Below, piece by piece: positions 35,201 through 48,600 of a stretch of DNA of 64,000 nt (positions are counted from its first letter, which is position 1; each line of letters begins with the position of its first letter). This DNA is from Piper betle (taxonomy: Eukaryota > Streptophyta > Magnoliopsida > Piperales > Piperaceae). The position numbers and the translations under genes are program-made. A model generated the notes under the pieces. That model did not search any database. It was not told where the DNA came from and saw only the letters and a program-made list of their open reading frames with translations. The stretch covers positions 62,001 to 126,000 of the forward strand of contig JAURVB010013838.1 in the NCBI GenBank assembly GCA_033002965.1, read 5' to 3'.

Positions 35201-35226
35201 CTGCCGAGACCCACGATGAACTGTAG
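29271..35226 (+). CDS. HSP70-17: HSP70-17-like ER chaperone (GRP170/HYOU1 type)
   Basis: A large HSP70-superfamily chaperone of the ER lumen, ortholog type of Arabidopsis HSP70-17 and animal HYOU1, where the family acts as a holdase and nucleotide-exchange partner of BiP. I infer 14 exons: 29271-30029, 30275-30507, 31059-31218, 32099-32344, 32429-32565, 32677-33016, 33118-33279, 33458-33532, 33650-33750, 33822-33891, 34094-34150, 34305-34366, 34861-34933, 35044-35226. All phases fit and give 885 residues, near the family norm. Seen: signal peptide (MRSLYQLVPALLIAAVAG), HYOU1-type phosphate-1 loop IDLGSEWEKVAVV, phosphate-2 FYDMGSSVTYAALV, adenosine motif VELIGGATRVPKL, a long helical lid and a C-terminal HDEL retrieval signal. 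Exon 6 has a cluster of about six N-glycosylation sequons. Exon 1 is very GC-rich. The ATG at 29271 is chosen because it gives the signal peptide; the upstream in-frame extension (from 29154) does not. Probably functional. Confidence 0.95.
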
Positions 35227-37367
35227 TATAAGTTGCATGAGTTTCTGGGGAGACACCTTCGTGAAGGAAAGAATTGCAAGAATCCTCATTGAGGGTTGAA
35301 AACTACATAGCAGAAGGCAAGTGCTGGAATCTTATACAGATAATGAAGTTTGTACAACTAATACCTTAGGTGCTGTGTAGTGCAAACAGTTTGGGTGCTA
35401 AGTCCTTTTTCCTAGCACCCAGCATTTTTGTCAGGCTGTAGAGTTTTAATACGAGTTGCTCCATAGGAAAGGTAAAAGTAACTATTGAGCTCTGATGGTG
35501 ATATTATGATTCTTCATTAATCAAGTTTATGTATTCTATACATTTTTTTTATACATTCATTGAGCAGTTGAAAAACTTGACTTGCCACTACTTATTGTGG
35601 AGAAACTCTTTTCTGCAAGCAGTTTACAAATTTTCAACTGAGATCACCATATGTTATAGATTTTTATTTTGTCATCAGCTTAGTTTGAAGATCTTTTGGG
35701 GCTACATATTTTAATCCATTGTTATTATGAGGTACTCTTGTCACAAGATAATATTGAAGCTCGGAGACAAAATTTCTCCTTCCGGTGGACCATCTCTGTC
35801 CATCAGAAAGTTGGTTGTTAATTTGTCCATTGCATCACCTTTCTTCCGTGCCGTTGCGGCTCGGCAGTTGGAGTTTTATTCATATGGATAAGCAAAAATA
35901 TGGACAAATTAACAACCAATTCATATGAAAACCCATGTTTTATACTATGTACATCATCATAATAATTATCTAGACATCAACAAGACAGCATATTGTAAAA
36001 TAAAATTAAAAAATCTTTAATCAGCCCAGCAGATGCTGATGTGTCTTAAATCCTTCCTTCCATGGATTATTATCTATTTCTGTATCAAGAAAGAGAGTGA
36101 AGAGAAAGAAAGAGCAAATGATCAGAAAGCAAGCATGTGAACGAGCGCTCGGGATCAGAAGATAATGTCTCTTTGCAATTGAGCCGCTTTCATGGCCTAC
36201 ATGTCGGCACGAACGAGTCTGATAACAGCATTCAATCCAAAAAACAATAATGCAGCAGTTTGATTAAGATATCTATCCGATTTCCATTAAAAACAAATAT
36301 GTGGCCCTGCTTTAATCTTGGGATCCTGCACATCTCTCGTCTTCAGACTTTCATATCAGTTCCAACAACACACTCGTGCACTGTTCAAGAAAGAAGCCGA
36401 CAGTTTTGGTGTATAAGTTTCAACTCCAAGCTAGCATGCAAATATGCAATGCAACAGCCTCCCCAATTTATATGGTGGAGATTTTATTTTGGGAGGTAAA
36501 ATTTTGTCATTGATTGAGTGTCACAGATACTACAATGTATTAATTGGTACTTGTTTGATTTTGATAGAATATATTTAATTTCTGGGTTTGAAGTAGAGGG
36601 TAATTTCATGAGTTCCAGGTTTCAATCACTAATGTGGAATTCTTTAGTTTTCCCATTTTGGGTGTGAAGAGTTCATTGTTCTTTTAAATTGAAAATACTG
36701 TCAAAATGATATATACCGTTCAGTGTGTTTTAGAAAAATTTAAGAGATGGCTTCACAATGATTTTAATAACTAATTTTATTCTTTCACAAAGCTATTACA
36801 ACAAGTTTATACATATCTTGCTTATTTCTTATGACAAAATTTTAACAAAATTTAAACTGAACAAATACAAATTAATTTCAAACCATCAAAATATCAATAT
36901 GCACTCGAATTCAAAGGCAAATAAGTTAAAATTAAATTACTTTAAGTTTTTCTTAAAAACTCCATAATAGAATTTAATTATTTAAGGTTAGATAAATTTA
37001 TAAATTTATTGAACCGGAATGACCCTACATTCAATTACTCAATTCGAACTTGTACTAAAATAATGAAAATAAATTTTTTATAAATAAATCAATGAAAATA
37101 CTTATTTTTTATACCCCATAATGAAATCATTAAATCGTTAATTAAATATTACAATGGGAGGTTAATTTATCATTTTAATTAAAAAAAAAAGAAAGTGTGC
37201 AGTGAAATTACTGAATTGCCCACCGCAGTCAACGAAAATTAAACTTCACAACCCCCTATTTTCTCGCGCTCACCGCCATCACCAAACCACGCCGACGGCG
37301 GCGACGGCGACGAAGAAGAAGGAATCGGAGGGGTTTGGGAGGTGGAACGGCAACAGCAGCAGCAACA
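35227..37367. other. Intergenic region (HSP70-17 3' end to CLB1 5' end)
   Basis: The 3' untranslated region of HSP70-17 leads into AT-rich spacer. The only structure I see is an inverted repeat at 35811-35919 (separate entry). The last 150 bases before 37368 are GC-richer and probably the CLB1 leader. Confidence 0.5.
35811..35919. repeat. 20-bp perfect inverted repeat, 69-nt loop
   Basis: TTGGTTGTTAATTTGTCCAT (35811-35830) is exactly reverse-complementary to 35900-35919. Neither the loop nor the outer flanks continue the pairing. Confidence 0.85.
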
Positions 37368-40300
37368 ATGGGGATGATCACGGGCCTCGTCATGGGGACG
37401 GTCGTCGGCGTCGCCCTCATGGCCGCATGGCGCCACATGATCCGCCGCCGCTCCTCCAAACGCCTCGCCAAGGTCTTCCGCCTTTTTCGCTCTTTCTTTT
37501 TTGTGATCCATTTTTTTTTGTCTTGTTCGGTTGTTGTTGTTGTTGTTGTTTGGATCTTGTAGTGGGAGGAATCTTGTTCTTGATGATGTTGTTGTTCTTG
37601 ATTATTATTATTGTTGTTGTTGTTGTTGTTGTTTTTATATGGTTGAAATTTGATTGTTGTTTGTTTGAATCTTTTGGTTGAGGGTGGTTTGAATTGTGCG
37701 GATTGGGGCGGGGAACTTGTTTGCGTGGAGGTGGAGATCTTGAATTTTTGCGGTTTTTGTGCAGTATTCGATGGGGTTTGAATTGTTTTTGGTGCAGGGT
37801 TTTGAGGAGGTGGGGTGGAGATTGCTAACTATTGTGTGTGTTTTTTATTTCTTTTATTTCTTTTTGTATGGTTTGTAGGGAGAGAGCAGGTTGAATCATC
37901 TGTGTGATGCAGGTTAGTGCTCTGATTAGGGAGTTTCTTGTGTTGAATTTTCTGTGTAGTCTTTTGTATGAAGAGTTGAAGCCCTTTTTTCTCACTGTTC
38001 TTCGTATTGCTATTTGTGCTTATCTGCTGATTGAGTTTAATGATTAATTGGAGCTTAACATTTGGGGTAAAATGAGAAATTGATTGTTGGAAATGGGGAG
38101 CGTTGCAGTAATTTGCAGGAGAAATTTGGTGTTTATGTTTGAACTGTTCTGGTTTACTACGACTGGATTTTTTCAAGTTGATTTATTGTGATTAATAAGA
38201 TTTCTTTACATTTTAATTCTTTGTAAGTATTGTTAGGCACCATGCTTTTGTAATTTTGATATTTTCGCTGCACTGTGCTAGCTATTCTTGAGAGAGTAGT
38301 TTTTTTAAATTGTACTCGGAGGTTTTGATGGCATTAATTTGAGGCACATATGCAGGCTGTGGACATAAAGCTTCTAGGGATGCTTAATAGGGACGATTTG
38401 AAGAAACTTTGCGGTGACAATTATCCTGAATGGATATCATTCCCTGTGTATGAACAGGTTAATCTAATTACTGATATAATTTACATTATTTATTTGCCTG
38501 TTGGATAAGATGGTATATTTGTTATGGTCTTTGTTCTTACTGCTTATGCCAGTAATATTACTATTTTTTTTTAATAAACAAAATCAGTGCAACCAATTGT
38601 GGCATTGCTGGAATAAGGTGTCATGGTGATGAGTTTTGGTTAATTAGGTGGAGGTATGGGTGTTGTGATATGCTTGACGATTCTCAAGGACATGAATATA
38701 TGTGCATGTTCTCACGTCATGTGGTCTGATGTTCTCTGTGTATTAAATGTTTACTGTTTACAACTTTACACATGCAATCGTTGCGTTTGTGGCCAAAACG
38801 AAGCTATTGCTATTGATGGTGGCTTTTAATGTTGTTTTCTTTGCAGGTAAAATGGTTAAACAAGATGCTGAGCAAACTCTGGCCATTTGTTGCTGATGTA
38901 AGTGAATATATATAAACTATTATCTGTGGTGATTGCATTTAATAATAATCAGAACTAAACTTTTCTTGATGTTCATATTTTTCAAGGCTGCGACAATGGT
39001 GATTAAAGAATCTGTTGAGCCTTTATTAGAAGAATACAGGCCTCCAGGAATAAAGGCATTGAGGTTTAGCAAGCTGTCACTTGGAAATGTAGCTCCAAAG
39101 ATTGAAGGTCAGTTTCCAACAACCTAATTTTCTTACAGTCTGCAACTTATAGTTCATTATTAGCTATTTTTATATAGAAATAAGGTTTCTAGCCCTTATA
39201 TTTATTTTCATATAGGAAACCCCATACTACTTTGTCCTCTCCATGGCAGATTATATAAGATAGGACATCAAATATATAAAGTTATAATAATGTCCTGATG
39301 ACATCTTTAGTTATTTAAATGAAATGGAATTTGAATCCTTTTTGTTTGATTCTATGTTCATGTAAAAATGTTCTATAAAAACTGGTTTCTTTAAATTGTC
39401 CTCATTTCTAGGCATACGAGTTCAAAGCCTCAAGGAGGGCCAAATAACAATGGATATTGATTTTCGATGGGGTGGTGATCCAAGCATTATTCTGGCTGTT
39501 GACGCACTTGTTGCTTCTCTGCCGATTCAGGTTTGAGTTTGTATTATAATATATATTAATTAGTTATTGGAAATTATGTCATGTTTGTCTTTATAAAGAA
39601 AATTCTTTGTTGGTTTGAAAAAAGAAAAATAAAATAAAATTGTTTGGTAGTTGTTAGGTTATATGTTCTTTGAGTTATATGAACATTAAATCAGCCATCT
39701 TTAATAATGTGAAACATGCCGATCCAACTCAATTTAGACTGATATATTTTTTAACTACCTGTTAGAAGTATTTTTTTAAAAGGAAACATGTACTTTAAAT
39801 TCTGCCTTTGCTTGTGCATTAATCTGTCCGTTAAATTTTTTTTTTAAAGGGAACATGTAGTTTAATCTTTGCCTGTTCTTGTACATTGTTGGAACTAAGC
39901 CTGGATAAAGGTTGACTGTTGGTTTCAAGAAAGGCATCTAGCTGTCAAAACTTTGTGATTTATACTTCTTTGAATCCTAGATTAGGATCCACGATCAATA
40001 TACCTTTTGATGTTAATGTGGAAGAAGGAGAAGAAGAAGAGTGGTAGTTAAAACCATTTCTCATTTTGCACGATACTCATTTAGTAACCTAATGAGTGAT
40101 GGTAAGAGAAATGCAATAGTAAGTTGGGCTTTTAATGAGGTTAAATTAAATTCACGTTATTCTTTCTGGAAATTTCTTTAGCTATATTTGATACAATCTT
40201 TTGGTTGCAGCTGAAAGATCTCCAAGTTTTTACAGTTGCACGAGTAATTTTCCAGCTTGCTGAAGAGATCCCTTGTATTTCAGCCGTTGTAGTTGCTCTA

Positions 40301-41923
40301 CTTTCTGAGGTATCTGTATCTCAACCTTTAAGTTATTGCATTCTATGACATTTTTATTTAACTTGTTTGTTAAGTAAGCCTTTATTATTATTATTTTTTA
40401 AAAAAGAAAAAGCAAAAGAGTATCCAATTTTTTTAAGATTTTTTTTGTGTGTGTACTTTCTCAGCCAAAACCTCGAATAGATTACACTTTGAAGGCAATT
40501 GGAGGGAGCTTGACTGCCGTTCCTGGACTTTCAGATATGATAGATGTAAGTTGTTCTTTGTCTTATGATAACTTGCAACTTTGCTGATTATAAATATTTG
40601 GTTGTTGTTTTTACATTTTTTGCTATATTTGTAGGATACTGTGAATAATATTATAACTGACATGCTACAATGGCCACAACGAATTGTTGTCCCATTAGGT
40701 GGTGTTCCAGTTGATACAAGGTGATTTTTATGTTTAAGTTTTTTGTTGACATATGTTAAGCTTTTGCTGGAACATTCGTGTGTTATTTGCTTAACTAATT
40801 CTTTTTTTATTGTATAAATTTCTTTATGCTTTTCATTTTCTACGTGATTCTTCTGTAGTGAGTTGGAGCTGAAACCACATGGAAGGTTGGCATTGACCAT
40901 TGCTAAAGCTTCTTCATTGAAAAATATGGAAATGATTGGAAAATCTGATCCATATGCTGTTGTTTACATTCGCCCTAAATTTAAAGTGAAAACAAAAACA
41001 ATTGAGAACAACCTCAATCCTGTTTGGGATGAGACATTCCAGCTAATTGTAGAGGATAAAGAGACTCAATCTGTGGCTATTGAGGTTTGTTTCCTGTTGT
41101 ATAACGATCTTTTTTTATCTAATTTTGGTGCAAATTGTTTTCAGTTTCAGGTTTAGAGTTCCTTTTCCATTTTTTGTTGACATAAAAAAATGCAGATTAC
41201 ACTTATTTTAGCTCTCATAATGGTATGGCATTGTTAAAACATCTAGTAATTGATGATGTATAATTGGGTCATCGCAAAGTATAATGTTGGAGAGTTCTTT
41301 TTAAGAAATAGTTCAAATTTTTTATGCAGGTATTTGACAAGGATATTGGTCAAGATAAAAGGCTAGGTGTAGCAAAATTGCCTTTGATTGACTTACCAAC
41401 TGAAACCCCGAAAGAGATTGAGCTGAGGTTACAGCCTGCATTTGATATGCTAAAAATAAAAGATAAGAAGGATAGAGGAACTGTTACTGTCAAGGTCAGA
41501 ACTCGTCTGCTTTCTTCAAAAAGTATATTATGGTATTGTGGTCTACGTAGACCTTAAACACCATGTTGGCATTATGATCTCCTATTGTGCACTCTGCAGG
41601 TTTTCTACCACCAACTCAGCAAGGAAGAGCAGCTAGCTGCCTTGGAAGAGGAGAAGAGGATCCTGGAGGAGCGGAGGAAGCTCAAGGAAGCTGGGATGAT
41701 AGGAAGTACAATGGATGCGTTGGATGGTGCTGCGTCTTTGGTCGGATCTGGCGTTGGCCTGGTGGGTACAGGGCTTGGGGCCGGAGTTGGATTGGTAGGT
41801 TCCGGGTTTGGTGCCGTTGGCAGTGGTCTGAGCAAGGCGGGAAAGTTCATGGGTAGAACTGTGACTGGCTCTTCAAAGAAAAATGGAAGTACCACCCCAA
41901 CAACTCAAGAGAATGGAACCTGA
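37368..41923 (+). CDS. CLB1: CLB1/SYT7-type synaptotagmin, SMP-C2 membrane tether
   Basis: An N-anchored protein of the plant synaptotagmin/NTMC2 family, which bridges ER and other membranes and moves or binds lipids. Eleven exons with matching phases: 37368-37472, 38356-38457, 38847-38897, 38987-39107, 39412-39530, 40211-40309, 40465-40545, 40635-40720, 40859-41084, 41330-41494, 41600-41923; 492 residues. Seen in order: a transmembrane helix (about 5-22, MITGLVMGTVVGVALMAAW), a basic RRRSSKR stop, an SMP lipid-transfer domain (about 68-250, YEQVKWLNKMLSKLWPFVAD and DIDFRWGGDPSI), one C2 domain (about 258-385, GKSDPYAVVYI, NLNPVWDETF, FDKDIGQDKRLG), a charged coiled coil (about 388-415) and a Gly/Val-rich tail (GVGLVGTGLGAGVGLVG). 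The single C2 and Gly-rich tail point to the CLB1/SYT7 branch rather than SYT1. The ATG at 37368 gives the family start MGMITGL. No damage seen. Confidence 0.93.
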
Positions 41924-42669
41924 GTTTGGTACCCATCCGAATTCCCCTCCCTATAAGTTTGTAATTGTTTACTTTGTTGTCCATATATCTTTGCACGATT
42001 CTTATTTTGTACTTTCTGTCAATGGCTTCATTGTGTTATCTCATGTATTTGTATTGAAATTTTTGTTAAATAAAGTCGCCTCTATGTTCATGTATGTACA
42101 TTGGAAGTTTGCTTGGAATATCGTCTGAAAACCAATGAGATGGGGAGATCAGAAATACAGGCTGATTAGCCTCGACATTAACTTACTTCCCCGTCGTACA
42201 TTCATTTTGTATGGAAGATTTTCGATATCAATATTTCTTTTCATTAAAATGCTGGACGAATCGAGATATATTTCTTACTCTTAAAAAAATTGGATCAATT
42301 AAAATATTACGAATTAAACGGGCATAAAACTCGAACCAAGCCAATGATGCCCAGACTCCGCTGACAAACGTACCCGACAAAAGTCAACTCTGCTGGACTC
42401 AAGACAATGATCGCCGCTAACAAGAGCTTAATTTTGTAAAAGCAATTATATTAGCTGATATCATTAAATTGACATATTGAATGTTTTACCATATAATGAT
42501 ATGGACTAAAAATACAAGGCAATAGAGATGCACAAAAAAATTGGCGAAAATCATATCTACATTTGACACAGGAAATATAAAAACATTATTGGGAAGATTA
42601 TTTTCCTCCCAAATGATGGGTATATACATAATAATACTTTGTATATCCCCACAACGCCAACTGACAAAG
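41924..42669. other. Convergent 3' region between CLB1 and the MCRS1-like gene
   Basis: 3' untranslated sequence of both convergent genes. AATAAAG near 42069 could serve as the CLB1 polyadenylation signal. Nothing else is visible. Confidence 0.45.
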
Positions 42670-45600
42670 CTAGACCAATCGCAGATTATCATAAGGAAGC
42701 CATTCAGATTTCACCATCGGACCTCCGTTAACCCTCCTAGAAGCAATATTTGAAACATGTTGCTTGTCAAAATGTCGGTTCATCTCGAACATAAATCTCA
42801 TGCCCCTTATCTGTAAAGAACAGCCAAAAAATTTGATATACTTGAAGTTCAAGACAATGAAGAAGAAAAACTGATAAGAGTTAAATCCTGCCATGACATC
42901 AGGATGTTGTAATGGCCGTGGATCCTAGGGTAAGAAGATTTGCCAAATGCTGCAACCATTTCAGTATGGGCATGCCAAGCAGGGCGGAATGCAAATATTT
43001 GTTGTTTGACAACACTCAGAAGACACTGAATCAGAAGATTCTAGCTATTGGTTTAACGGACAGAAAAATGAAAATGACAACCATGAAGCAGATTCCTAAT
43101 TGTTGACAAATTATAACTCAGACTACTCAATCTAACGGCTTAAGCATTCAAGATTAGTCAGACAACTAAGGATGCAAATAAAGAAACAAGACAACATTAT
43201 AGATCGTCTATTTTCGACCCCACTTTCTCTTTTTTTCAATTCCAAACGAAGAGGCTTAATGAAAGATTGTTTTAAAAAAACTAACGATAAACAAATACCT
43301 CAATTAAACAACTAGAACTGAGACTAGTTCGCTGTCCACTAGCAACATCTCTATTGTTCACAGAGATTGGATGCTTGCCAAGATTTGTCAAATAGAACAC
43401 TCTGTCCTCTTCCATCTTTATAACAGCCTGAAAAAACATTAAAATATTAAAACTCAAGCATCACAAACTAAAAAATATCTCAAATTCAATATGACATCGA
43501 TTAAGCACATCCAATTAATAACCATGTAAACTGAAATAGGTTTAAGCTTTATAATGATTTTGGACTCCAACCTTATATACAGATAGTAAGGGAGTTAAGA
43601 ATAAAGTTTGATCCAAAAGGGTGTGGGACGTCCCCAGTCCACTAGGTCTTCATCTTGCAAGTGTAGGGGATGCTGATAAGGAAGCTAAGCACCCACCAGC
43701 TTAATAACAGAAATTTAGAAAACTAAAGAGATCTTCCAAATCATAACTCGATTAAATTACAAATGCACGCAAACATAACTTCTGATTTGGAAGAACTAGA
43801 GTAGCAAAGCGGGAAAGAAGAAGACAACCTTCTAGACAAAGCCTTTGAATCTTCCACATTTTAAATAAATTGCATGTAAATTCTTCTCAAAGAGAATAGT
43901 TCATCTTTCTTAATTAATTTCTAGCTATGATCTACAGTTTATTTTAAATGTTACTATAAACCCTATAATCTTTTTGACTTTTAATTAGATATTCAAAAAA
44001 ATGTTAGACCTATCAGTAAGAATAAAAGTCCTTTTTAGAGAAAACTACTGGCTTATAATCATCATCATCATCATGACCACCACCTCATCCTAAATACATG
44101 ACTCTTTACAACTACAAAGAGTTCTAGTTTCCTAAACCCTAAAGCCTAAACACATCATTTTCACTTCTTTTGTGCAACCCTGGCAGCTCTGAAATAATAT
44201 TCAATCTGGATCACTAGCAGATAGGTTTTAGGGATGCAGGAATAGTTTCACTGTTTCAGCTTTAAATAGTATATTAGTTTGTTAGAGAAAGAGTGTTTGT
44301 TATGTAATCTGCTTGTTTGTTGGAAGCTGTTCACGAAATCAGGGATTTCGTGAACTATCAGTAAATACTCTTTTATAAATATAGGAAAGGGATGAAGGTA
44401 TTACTCATGATAAGAACAAAATAAACCAATTCTAGTGTTTTCACATACTATCAGAGCCACGGTTAGTTTTGGTGTTTGCCCACATTGATTGTGGAAGTCT
44501 CCTTTATGAGTTCCGCCTGATGATTTAAGGGGAGTTTGTTAAGAGATAATAGTTTTATGGGTGTTGTCCTCCGCTTGATGTGTGAAAGGGGAGATTGCTG
44601 GATTATTTAGGCTAATGAGAAAGCTAATTGAACTAGCTTTTAGATTAAGAGAGACTTGTGACGCCTTTGCAAGTCACTTAATGACCCAACAATGGAATCA
44701 GAGCCTATCTCATTAATCAAATGCCTAGTTCTACCTTAGGCAATAAGATCCCTTATCTTTTCTTTATCCTACTTGACCTCTCCACAAAATTCATCCTTGA
44801 CCTCTCCATAACCTACCTCCTCTATCTTTGGTTGTGTTTGCTTTGTTCACATTGCAATCGATCCTGTCTTCCATGAACGTATTAAACATATAGAGATTGA
44901 TGGTCATTTTGTTAGAAAAAGGTCCAAGATAGCACAGTGAGTGTACACTATGAAGGTTCAAATGGCAGATCTTCTGACTAAAGCTCTACCTACACCCAGA
45001 CATAGAGAACTTAAGTCCAATATCTGCTTAGTGGATTCCAAATCAGAGCTTGAGGGGGAGTGTAGAAGATTACGGTGTGATTTTTGTGAACGATCTGTAT
45101 GTTTACAGCTGTTTGTTAGTCTGATTGTTAGTTTGCTAGAGAAAAGAGTGTTTATTATGTAATTTGTTTGTTTGTTGGAAGCTGTTCACGTAATCAGTGA
45201 TTTTGTGAACAAACTATCAGTAAATACTCTTTTATAAATATAGAAAAGGGACGAAGGTGTTACTCGTGATGAGAACACCATAATCCCATTCTAGTGTTTT
45301 CACAATATACAACCAATCTTTCCACACAAAAACATGGCAATTATGTTCATTGACAAAGAAGGAAAAAGGTCCGTACCTGTCGGCGAGAAACTTTATTGGC
45401 TGGCCCCTCTTTTCTCAAGTCAATATCTACGTTAACATCATCAGTTGCTCGTCCAATTAATACCTGCACATTCAAATAATAAGCTCCATTCAGATAAAAC
45501 AAAGCAAACTGATATGCATACTTTCTTTAAAGGAAGGAAAGTTCATGAAGAAATAAAACTTGCACTTTGAGATGGAAATAGATGAAAAGCTATGACCACC

Positions 45601-48600
45601 ATTGGGATTCCCTAACAAAAAAGAAATTAATCCACAAAAAGCACAATTAACATTACTACACTATTAATCTCCCTCCCTCCCTCTTAAAAAAATAAAATCC
45701 ACATTTAACATCTATCAGGAAGAAGTTATCTTCATGTTTCTATTTCGAATGCAGTATTCCACAACATATTCTTCTGCTTTCATCTAATTTATCTACTCAT
45801 CTTTCATTTCCTCTTCAATTGTCCAATCTTCCACTTAAAAGTATTTTACGTCAAATGGATATAAGAAGTTCCCTTCATTATTCATTGAAGGTGAATATTA
45901 CACTTTGGAGATTGAGATGAGTCTATGTTATAAAATTTCCAAAGTCAAAGAATACAGCGGGGTGGTACTTGTCAGCAAGAAATAATGCAGTTTAACATAT
46001 ACACATAAATGTAATATATACGAATAAATATAAATGATTCTCGAGCCAGAATATATATAAATATAGGCACACATGCTTCAAGCTTTGGCCATCTATTTTA
46101 CAGTAATTACTAAAAAAACAAGTGTGGTAGAATTAGACACCTCGGATTTTTTGATGTAATGCTTCATTTTGCGGCCATAAAATACTGCCAATGCTCCATG
46201 GGAAGCTATAGCTCTTTGCATGCATGAATTAGCACCTTGCTCCAACCGTATGATTGTCTTCTTAGTGTCCTCATATTGGTAACTTGATACTGGGAATTAA
46301 AAAAACAAAAATTGATAAAAAAGCAAAGAATAGAACAGGATTTGAAGTAATTATTTATAGAAATATTTATTAGAGAAAAAACAGTTAGCACATACATAAA
46401 AAATTGAACACGATCACTGAAACAAAAATAAGAATACACATCCACAATTCGCCAATACTGGCATGAAACCAGCTCCACTCTACAATTTAGATTTTTTCTT
46501 CATTTTCCCACCTTATCTTGAAAAGTGTTAGGGCAAGGTTCAAAATAAAATATGCTAGGATCAGCAATACACAAGCATTGATGGAGTTATTCTACAACTT
46601 ACATCAACTTCCTAAAATATAAAATTAAGATACAAAGTCTTTGAAAGGAAGTGAAAATAAGAAAATATGTCACCTTCTCTTGCAAAACATGACTCCTCAT
46701 CATACGGATCCAAATCCATATCAAGAATCTGAAAGAAAGAAATATCAAACAGTAAGTCAATAACAACCCAAAATATTTAGCATGTGAAGCCAGAAAAAGC
46801 TTCAAAATGCTAACATCAACAGCAAACCCAAAAAAGACACAACAAATCATGATATAAATGATTCAGACACGAGTGGACTAAATGATTCAGTTAAAATATG
46901 CCTTCATAAAGTTATATCCATTAATGGAGATCTATCCCAACGGCCAAGCAATATAATCAACGACAAATGAAATAAATGAACACATCTGGCATGTCATTCA
47001 GAAATATATTGATCAGTTCTTGAACCATTAATCCTTTTCACAGAGGCGTGGACCAAAATGAGTTCTTGAACCATTAATCAGTTCTTTATGTTTTGCCAAA
47101 ATGAACCAACAAAAAGCAAGGAGAGCTCACACAGCCACCACTGTTCACATGCCTGCACTAGCAAGCACATCATATTATGCACACCTCAAAGTTAAGCCCT
47201 TCGAAACACAATTGGGTTTTCCAGCTTTCCAAATTAGGATTTAAAAAACTACAAGCAGACCCAGGTTTCTTGCAAGCCGATTGACTAAGATTGTGAAATT
47301 TATGTTGGAAAAGATGACCTAATATTTGACAGGTTCATGAAGCTATGTATAACAAAACCATAACAAGCACAAACTATCATAAATCTTTCAACTTTTTCTT
47401 TCAACCTGAGTTACCATGGCCATTTTATCACCATGTAATTCATTAGTGAGCAAGTTTTGAAGTCAAGCACAATAGCATTATACACAAGCCCATACAAACA
47501 CTCTCCACACTTGCAGGTAATGTACCATTGCTTCGACATCTGAAAAGTAAGGCACGTCACTATCACTTTCAGGCAAAGAATCCTCATGGTCTGAAGTTGA
47601 AAGCATTGTCTCTCCATGCTGGTGATCCTTAGGAGATGAGGCCGTCATTATAACTTGACTTGTATCTTCTGGTTTGCATCTCCTGTGAGAAAAACATTCC
47701 ATGTGCTCTGAACCATCAGCTTTCTGCAAATTATGAGCTTCAAAATTGTCCTCTAGGACCATATCAGATGCTGTCACTTCAGTGAATGAATCTTGGAATG
47801 CATGTAATGATGATGAAACATCCATGACTTCAGATTTCTTTTCTTGATCACCTCTGTTCACCGAAGGCACTTGCAGTTTTTTTGCCGCAGAGCCTACCAT
47901 GTTTTGAGTTGGAGCAGAAACAATGTCTAAAGGGACAACTAATTCTTCATCAAAATTTTCCCATTTTTCACATGCATTCTTGGAGATAGAACCTGAACCA
48001 GTAGCCTCATAAGAAGAGAACTCAACCTCACAAGGTGGGAATATGTCAGAATTGTCTGGGATATCGGGATCTTCAGTGTTCAATGTGCAGAATAAACATT
48101 CTTCATATTTATAAGTTGTTATTTTGTGCGAAGGTACATTGGCTCCACTAAACCGAGGAGTAGAAAAGCTCAATCCATCACCAGAAGGTGCTTGCAAGCA
48201 ACTTTCTGCAACAACTACCTCTTCACGTGGCATACACTCTGCTAGTGCAATACCAACTGCATTTATTGGTTCTTTTGCATTATCAGCGCTATGGGAATTC
48301 AATAAAAGGGAGCTCAAACTGTCTAAGCAAGATTGATCAATCACATCTTTCTCATCGATATCCGCACAAAAAATCTTCCTCGCTAGGAAAATCTAAAAGA
48401 GAATTGGAAAGATCCAGTATGTCTTTATCAGAAAAAGCAAGTTTGCAATCTCTGTCTTTCGGTTCTGATCGAATATCAAAATCAGAATTGGCCAATTCCT
48501 TGCCCTCGACATTGGGAAGTGCAGTTCTTTTATTTACTTCGAGGTTGGAATCAACAGGATCAACAGACTCTGAAAATTCCTCAAATGACTTCCATAAAGC

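Noticed and set aside
35811..35919. Possible miRNA precursor
   Set aside because: Only the 20-bp arms pair; the 69-nt loop and flanks do not extend the stem, unlike plant miRNA precursors.
37878..37911. Possible extra small exon in CLB1 between AG and GTTAG signals
   Set aside because: Direct joining of exon 1 to 38356 gives the family sequence KRLAKAVDIKLLG; an added exon would disrupt it.
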